Below, piece by piece: positions 60,721-64,000 of a DNA stretch of 64,000 nt. The stretch lies in the NCBI GenBank assembly GCA_029255685.2, contig CM055311.2, forward strand, positions 56,689,048 to 56,753,047, written 5' to 3'. Origin of the DNA: Silene conica. Lineage: Eukaryota; Streptophyta; Magnoliopsida; Caryophyllales; Caryophyllaceae. The notes under the pieces are model-generated. The model saw nothing but the letters and a program-made list of their open reading frames with translations, was not told where the DNA came from and searched no databases. The position numbers and the translations under genes are program-made. Every line of letters starts with the position of its first letter. Position 1 is the stretch's first letter.

Positions 60721-61440
60721 TCTGCTTGCCTTGAGTTGGTATGTGTCAGATATAGACATGGTTAATGATGAGTAAATGTATATCTGTTAAGTTGTGGTTT
60801 AATCATCCAAGGCATTGGATGACTCTTAGTTCGGTTTCATAAATAATTGGATTGAAAGACCCCCCGACTGGGTAACCAGTAGGGAAACCGGCTCTCCTTC
60901 CTATTTGTTTATGAAGTTGGTTGAGAGCCGTGCACTGTAATAGCTTGATAGTAAGAGATAAGATGATGAGATGTTTATGCTTCACATGTTTATATATGTT
61001 GGAGTGTTCTGTATTGTTTATATGTTACGTGTTGTCACAAAAGGTGGCTAGGAGAACTCTAGTCACTCCCCACTGATTGTGGCGTACATGTTTTCATGTA
61101 TGTAGGTACATGCAGGGTTGGAGATCGGGGTTGCAGGAGAGCTAGCGAGTGATGATCCATTCATCAGTTGACTTACCCGTTTACACTTAGCTAGACTCTT
61201 AGACTTTTGTTGTTTACGCTTTGGTGCCTGTAAGGATGTTCCATCCCAGGCTGTGTATTTATTTCATTTCCGTACTTAGAACTGCTACTTATCTATTGTT
61301 GTTTATATCAGTTCTGTTTCCAGTTTCAGTTTAAAGCTTCTCGCATGTTAGTTTAGTTTGCTAAAAAGTTTTAATTCCGCTGCAATTTTGGTACTTTTAT
61401 GTGTTTATGTTTCCGCTTTCGCGAGGGGTTTTACATAAAT

Positions 61441-62115
61441 TCCCGACTCTACCACTAACAAATCACCATAAAAGCAACCATTCTTGATCAAGGAAAGATG
61501 TTTTTGGGATGTAGTTCATTTAGTAGTTTAGGCCAAATGAAAAGGTTAAGGCTCAAAGTGGTTAAACAAAAGGGAAATAAGATGCAAGGGTCAAAACAAG
61601 GCTAATTTGGCAAATGTGGAGTTGATTTATTTGGAACAAAAGTTGTCTCACATGCACATGAACATAAATCACGGAGATAAGGAACGAGCGCCATTCTTAT
61701 GCGTATAAACATAACACACCACGTAAGGAGGACTACTCACAATCCTAAACTGAGTCGGTTTGATGGACCGACCAAAAAGGAGGCTCTATCCTCACATTTG
61801 AGTAGCTAATGTCGGTCTTAGGTCGAGTCAAGGTCTAACACGGTCTCACAAGGGTGTCGAAACTTGGTCATTAAGCCTAGACTTTCGGGTCCTTGCAAGC
61901 AAGAACCCTAACAAGGTGACATCAACGGTGCAAGCTATTAGGAGGGGAAAGACACAAGCAAGACAAAAATCATCATTGACGGCATATATCCTCCACTATT
62001 CAACCTCCTATGCATATTTACAAACAAAAACAAAACGGAAAAACCGACTAACACATATTCACAAAACTATGAAAATGAAAAGGCATGTGAAACATATTGA
62101 ATTTCATAACGGCCA
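61441..62115 (-). mobile_element. Element H, internal region resumed
   Basis: Continues the non-coding 3' region of H after element D; no pol seen. The right boundary near 62115 is estimated from where a copia-type LTR seems to begin. Confidence 0.55.
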
Positions 62116-62473
62116 TGTATGTAACGGTCAAATTCAACTCCACTTAATTGCTCTAATTAACATGCTAATAAATTACATTAAATCAGCTAAGTTAATGTGA
62201 TTTTATTTGATTCATGTAACTCCCATATGTGATATCTACATATATACAAATAGAGAAAAATTGTATTAATGTAGACGGAGACAACACATAATACACACAC
62301 AAAGATACAATCTCTAGAGGCTAAGTCTACCATCGTTACGAGACTTGGGATTTGGGGTGTGGAAATATTCCGGGACTCTAGTAGCCGCCGGAGGTACTAT
62401 ATACGGTAGTGGCCAGTTAGCGAACACAACGATCCGATCGCTTCCGCATAGAGGTATGTCCTTATTTCCTACA
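62116..62473 (+). mobile_element. Element K, probable 5' LTR (about 358 bp)
   Basis: The right end is firm: ...TTTCCTACA followed by a primer site. The left end TGTATGTAACGG at 62116 is a guess from the TG terminus. A TATA-like ACATATATAC is near 62230-62245. The 3' LTR lies outside the window, so neither the duplication nor the left end can be tested here. Confidence 0.6.
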
Positions 62474-62474
62474 G

Positions 62475-62486
62475 TGGTATCAGAGC
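62475..62486 (+). other. Primer-binding site of element K
   Basis: TGGTATCAGAGC one base after the LTR end. Confidence 0.92.
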
Positions 62487-64000
62487 AAATGTGTTTTGCT
62501 TCTGTCCCTACAATTATGCGTTTTATCCACATCCATTTTGTTGGAATTACAATGTCTTTTCGTCGACAAGTGTTTGTCACTTGTTCGAGATGGGTCAACT
62601 CATAAGGCAGAGAGATTGTAATACAAATTTGTTTTGGTTGATCCACACGATGGTGGTAGTAATAATTTTCTCTTGTGTAGAGAAGAGCAACTTGTAGAAA
62701 TTAAATTTCGTTTTCTTATCTTATTTGTATAAGAGGGATCGAGAATTGAGTGGTGTAAGGGTGAAAGACTAATAATGACTAAATTGATGCATTGAAATTG
62801 GGATGTGTTCCCACTCTTATAATTTCGTTTTATAAATTTATTTTCTGTACTGATTTCATATATATAGTATTCGTTTAAACGTCTTTGTGATATTATGAGT
62901 TTACAATGCTATCAATTTGTTTGGTCTTTATATTATATGAATATGTTTCATATAAAATCTAGTATGGATCATATGAATGTGTTTTATGTGTATAAAAGCG
63001 TGACGTGTATATAAATGTGTTTTATATGTCCTTTTAAATCTTAGTGATTTTAATTATATTCTATAATTTTTTACGAATATGTTTCGTACTTTTCAACTTA
63101 TGCTAATTTGTCTCGTTTTTTTATGAATATGTTTCATATTAAGTCAAGTTTTATGAGTGTATGAATGAATATGTTTTATATAAAGTTAATTATGAGCCAT
63201 TACATATTTTGTATTTGAGTATGTCTCTTTTATTTTTTTTTTGGGTGAATCATATAAATATGTTTTATATGAATAATTGATCACTTGTTTCATTATGATA
63301 AAAGTATTGATGAATATGTTTCATTTACGGTTGCATCAACCATATAAATTTGTCATACTATAAATTTTATTTATGGTACCAATGTGTTTGGTTAAGTTTA
63401 TGATTATATGAATATGTTTCATATGATGGACCATATAAAATAAGTTTATATTAAAATTTATTAGTGATTTAATTATGTCCTTGTTGATTATATGAGTATG
63501 TCTCATAGATTGTTTTTCCCTAAAAAAAAATCTATATGAATATGTTTCATATTGAGTTAAGTTTTAAGTATATGAATATGTTTCATATAAAGTTGAATGG
63601 AAGTCATATAAATAAGTTTTATATGAATAATTAAATATCTTAGTGATTTTAATTATATTTTATAACGTTTTATGAATATGTTTTATGAAAAACATGGACC
63701 ATGTAAATTTGTTTTATGTGGGTCATAAATAGTTCGTGATATATATTATATTCTAGTATTTTATGAATATGTTTCATAAAGTTTACTTTACGAGTAAATG
63801 GTGAATATCTGAGTGATATTGTACAAGTTATGTAAATTTGTTCTTGTATGTACATTTTAAATGTCTTAGTGACATTTTGCTTTTAGAAGTTTGGGTAGCA
63901 AAATTCATGAGTATGAGAAATACTAATTTTCGACTCCGTGTTCGATTTGTATATGCTACTCATAATTATGTGGTATATCGTATTTTACAAGATAGTGTTA
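62487..64000 (+). other. Untranslated leader of element K
   Basis: No convincing frame before the window ends. It contains a hairpin array from about 62930 to 63850. Gag would be expected further right. Confidence 0.6.
62930..63850 (+). repeat. Hairpin array with covarying arms, K leader
   Basis: About 18 irregularly spaced short inverted repeats around TATG or a similar loop: TATATGAA/TTTCATATA, TACGAA/TTTCGTA, TATGAG/CTCATA, ATATAAA/TTTTATAT, TTATGAA/TTTCATAA, CCATGTAAA/TTTTATGTGG. Arm changes are matched on the other arm. Confidence 0.82.

Larger units (their letters stand above)
51700..61435 (+). mobile_element. Element D, young but pol-deleted Tekay-like Ty3 element
   Basis: LTRs 51700-54679 and 58476-61435 with duplication TAAAT (51695-51699, 61436-61440). 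The two LTRs are almost identical: I noticed two single-base changes (near 54306 and 54235), one palindrome unit and a T-tract difference in nearly 3 kb. The coding region has few lesions apart from a 0.87-kb deletion. D lies inside element H. Confidence 0.95.
58476..61435 (+). mobile_element. Element D, 3' LTR (2960 bp)
   Basis: Near-identical to the 5' LTR; one 19-bp palindrome unit fewer. Short reading frame at 58983-59039. Confidence 0.95.

Noticed and set aside
62345..62646. Overlapping frames across the K LTR end and primer site
   Set aside because: They span the LTR border and the primer-binding site on both strands, so they are incidental.

Overview
This window looks like nuclear DNA from a flowering plant with a large, repeat-rich genome, probably a eudicot. 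Nearly all of it is LTR retrotransposons nested in one another. Evidence includes Ty3-type gag-pol proteins ending in a chromodomain-like tail, Ty1/copia-type Gag with one CCHC knuckle, initiator-Met primer-binding sites (TGGTATCAGAGC), polypurine tracts, TG...CA termini and 5-bp target duplications. I found no convincing host gene. Species cannot be told from the sequence alone.

Layout, left to right. (1) 1-8841: Tekay/Del-like chromovirus A with 5' LTR cut by the window edge, a broken gag-pol and a full 2.8-kb 3' LTR. A sits in the 3' part of an older Ty3 element X (8842-10864). (2) 10865-18110: a reversed, gag-only Ty1/copia-type element G, interrupted by a reversed solo Tekay-like LTR (12523-15311, target duplication TTACC). 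(3) 18878-44309: Tekay-like element B, split by four later insertions, each with a perfect 5-bp duplication: a solo LTR (21785-23330, CAAGC), a complete gag-only copia-type element C (24933-33210, TACGA), a TRIM-like element E without coding capacity (35029-38113, GGTAG) and a deleted Ty3 derivative F (38969-41358, CTAGA). (4) 44310-46952: older flank holding a tRNA-derived SINE with a 17-bp duplication. (5) 46953-48824: a relative of F, cut by a reversed Tat/Athila-like element H (48825-51699 and 61436-about 62115). (6) 51700-61435: Tekay-like element D inside H (duplication TAAAT), with nearly identical LTRs but a 0.87-kb deletion in pol. (7) 62116-64000: left end of another copia-type element K.

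The most unusual signal is in the LTRs and leaders. The Tekay-like LTRs A, B, D and the reversed solo LTR each carry two tandem hairpin arrays: a GC-rich palindrome array and an AT-richer array with a constant core. In the second, the arms differ from unit to unit yet stay complementary within each unit. The cores differ between LTR families, but the architecture is kept. A copia-type leader (K) has the same kind of array with another core. The Tekay-like LTRs and X also share a predicted small intron followed by a short conserved reading frame, then a second candidate splice donor upstream of the arrays. One model, which is inference, is that the structured leader stays in genomic RNA and is spliced out of gag mRNA.

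Insertion order implied by nesting: X before A and G; G before its solo LTR; B before C, E, F and the CAAGC solo LTR; the F relative before H; H before D. D is the youngest by LTR identity.
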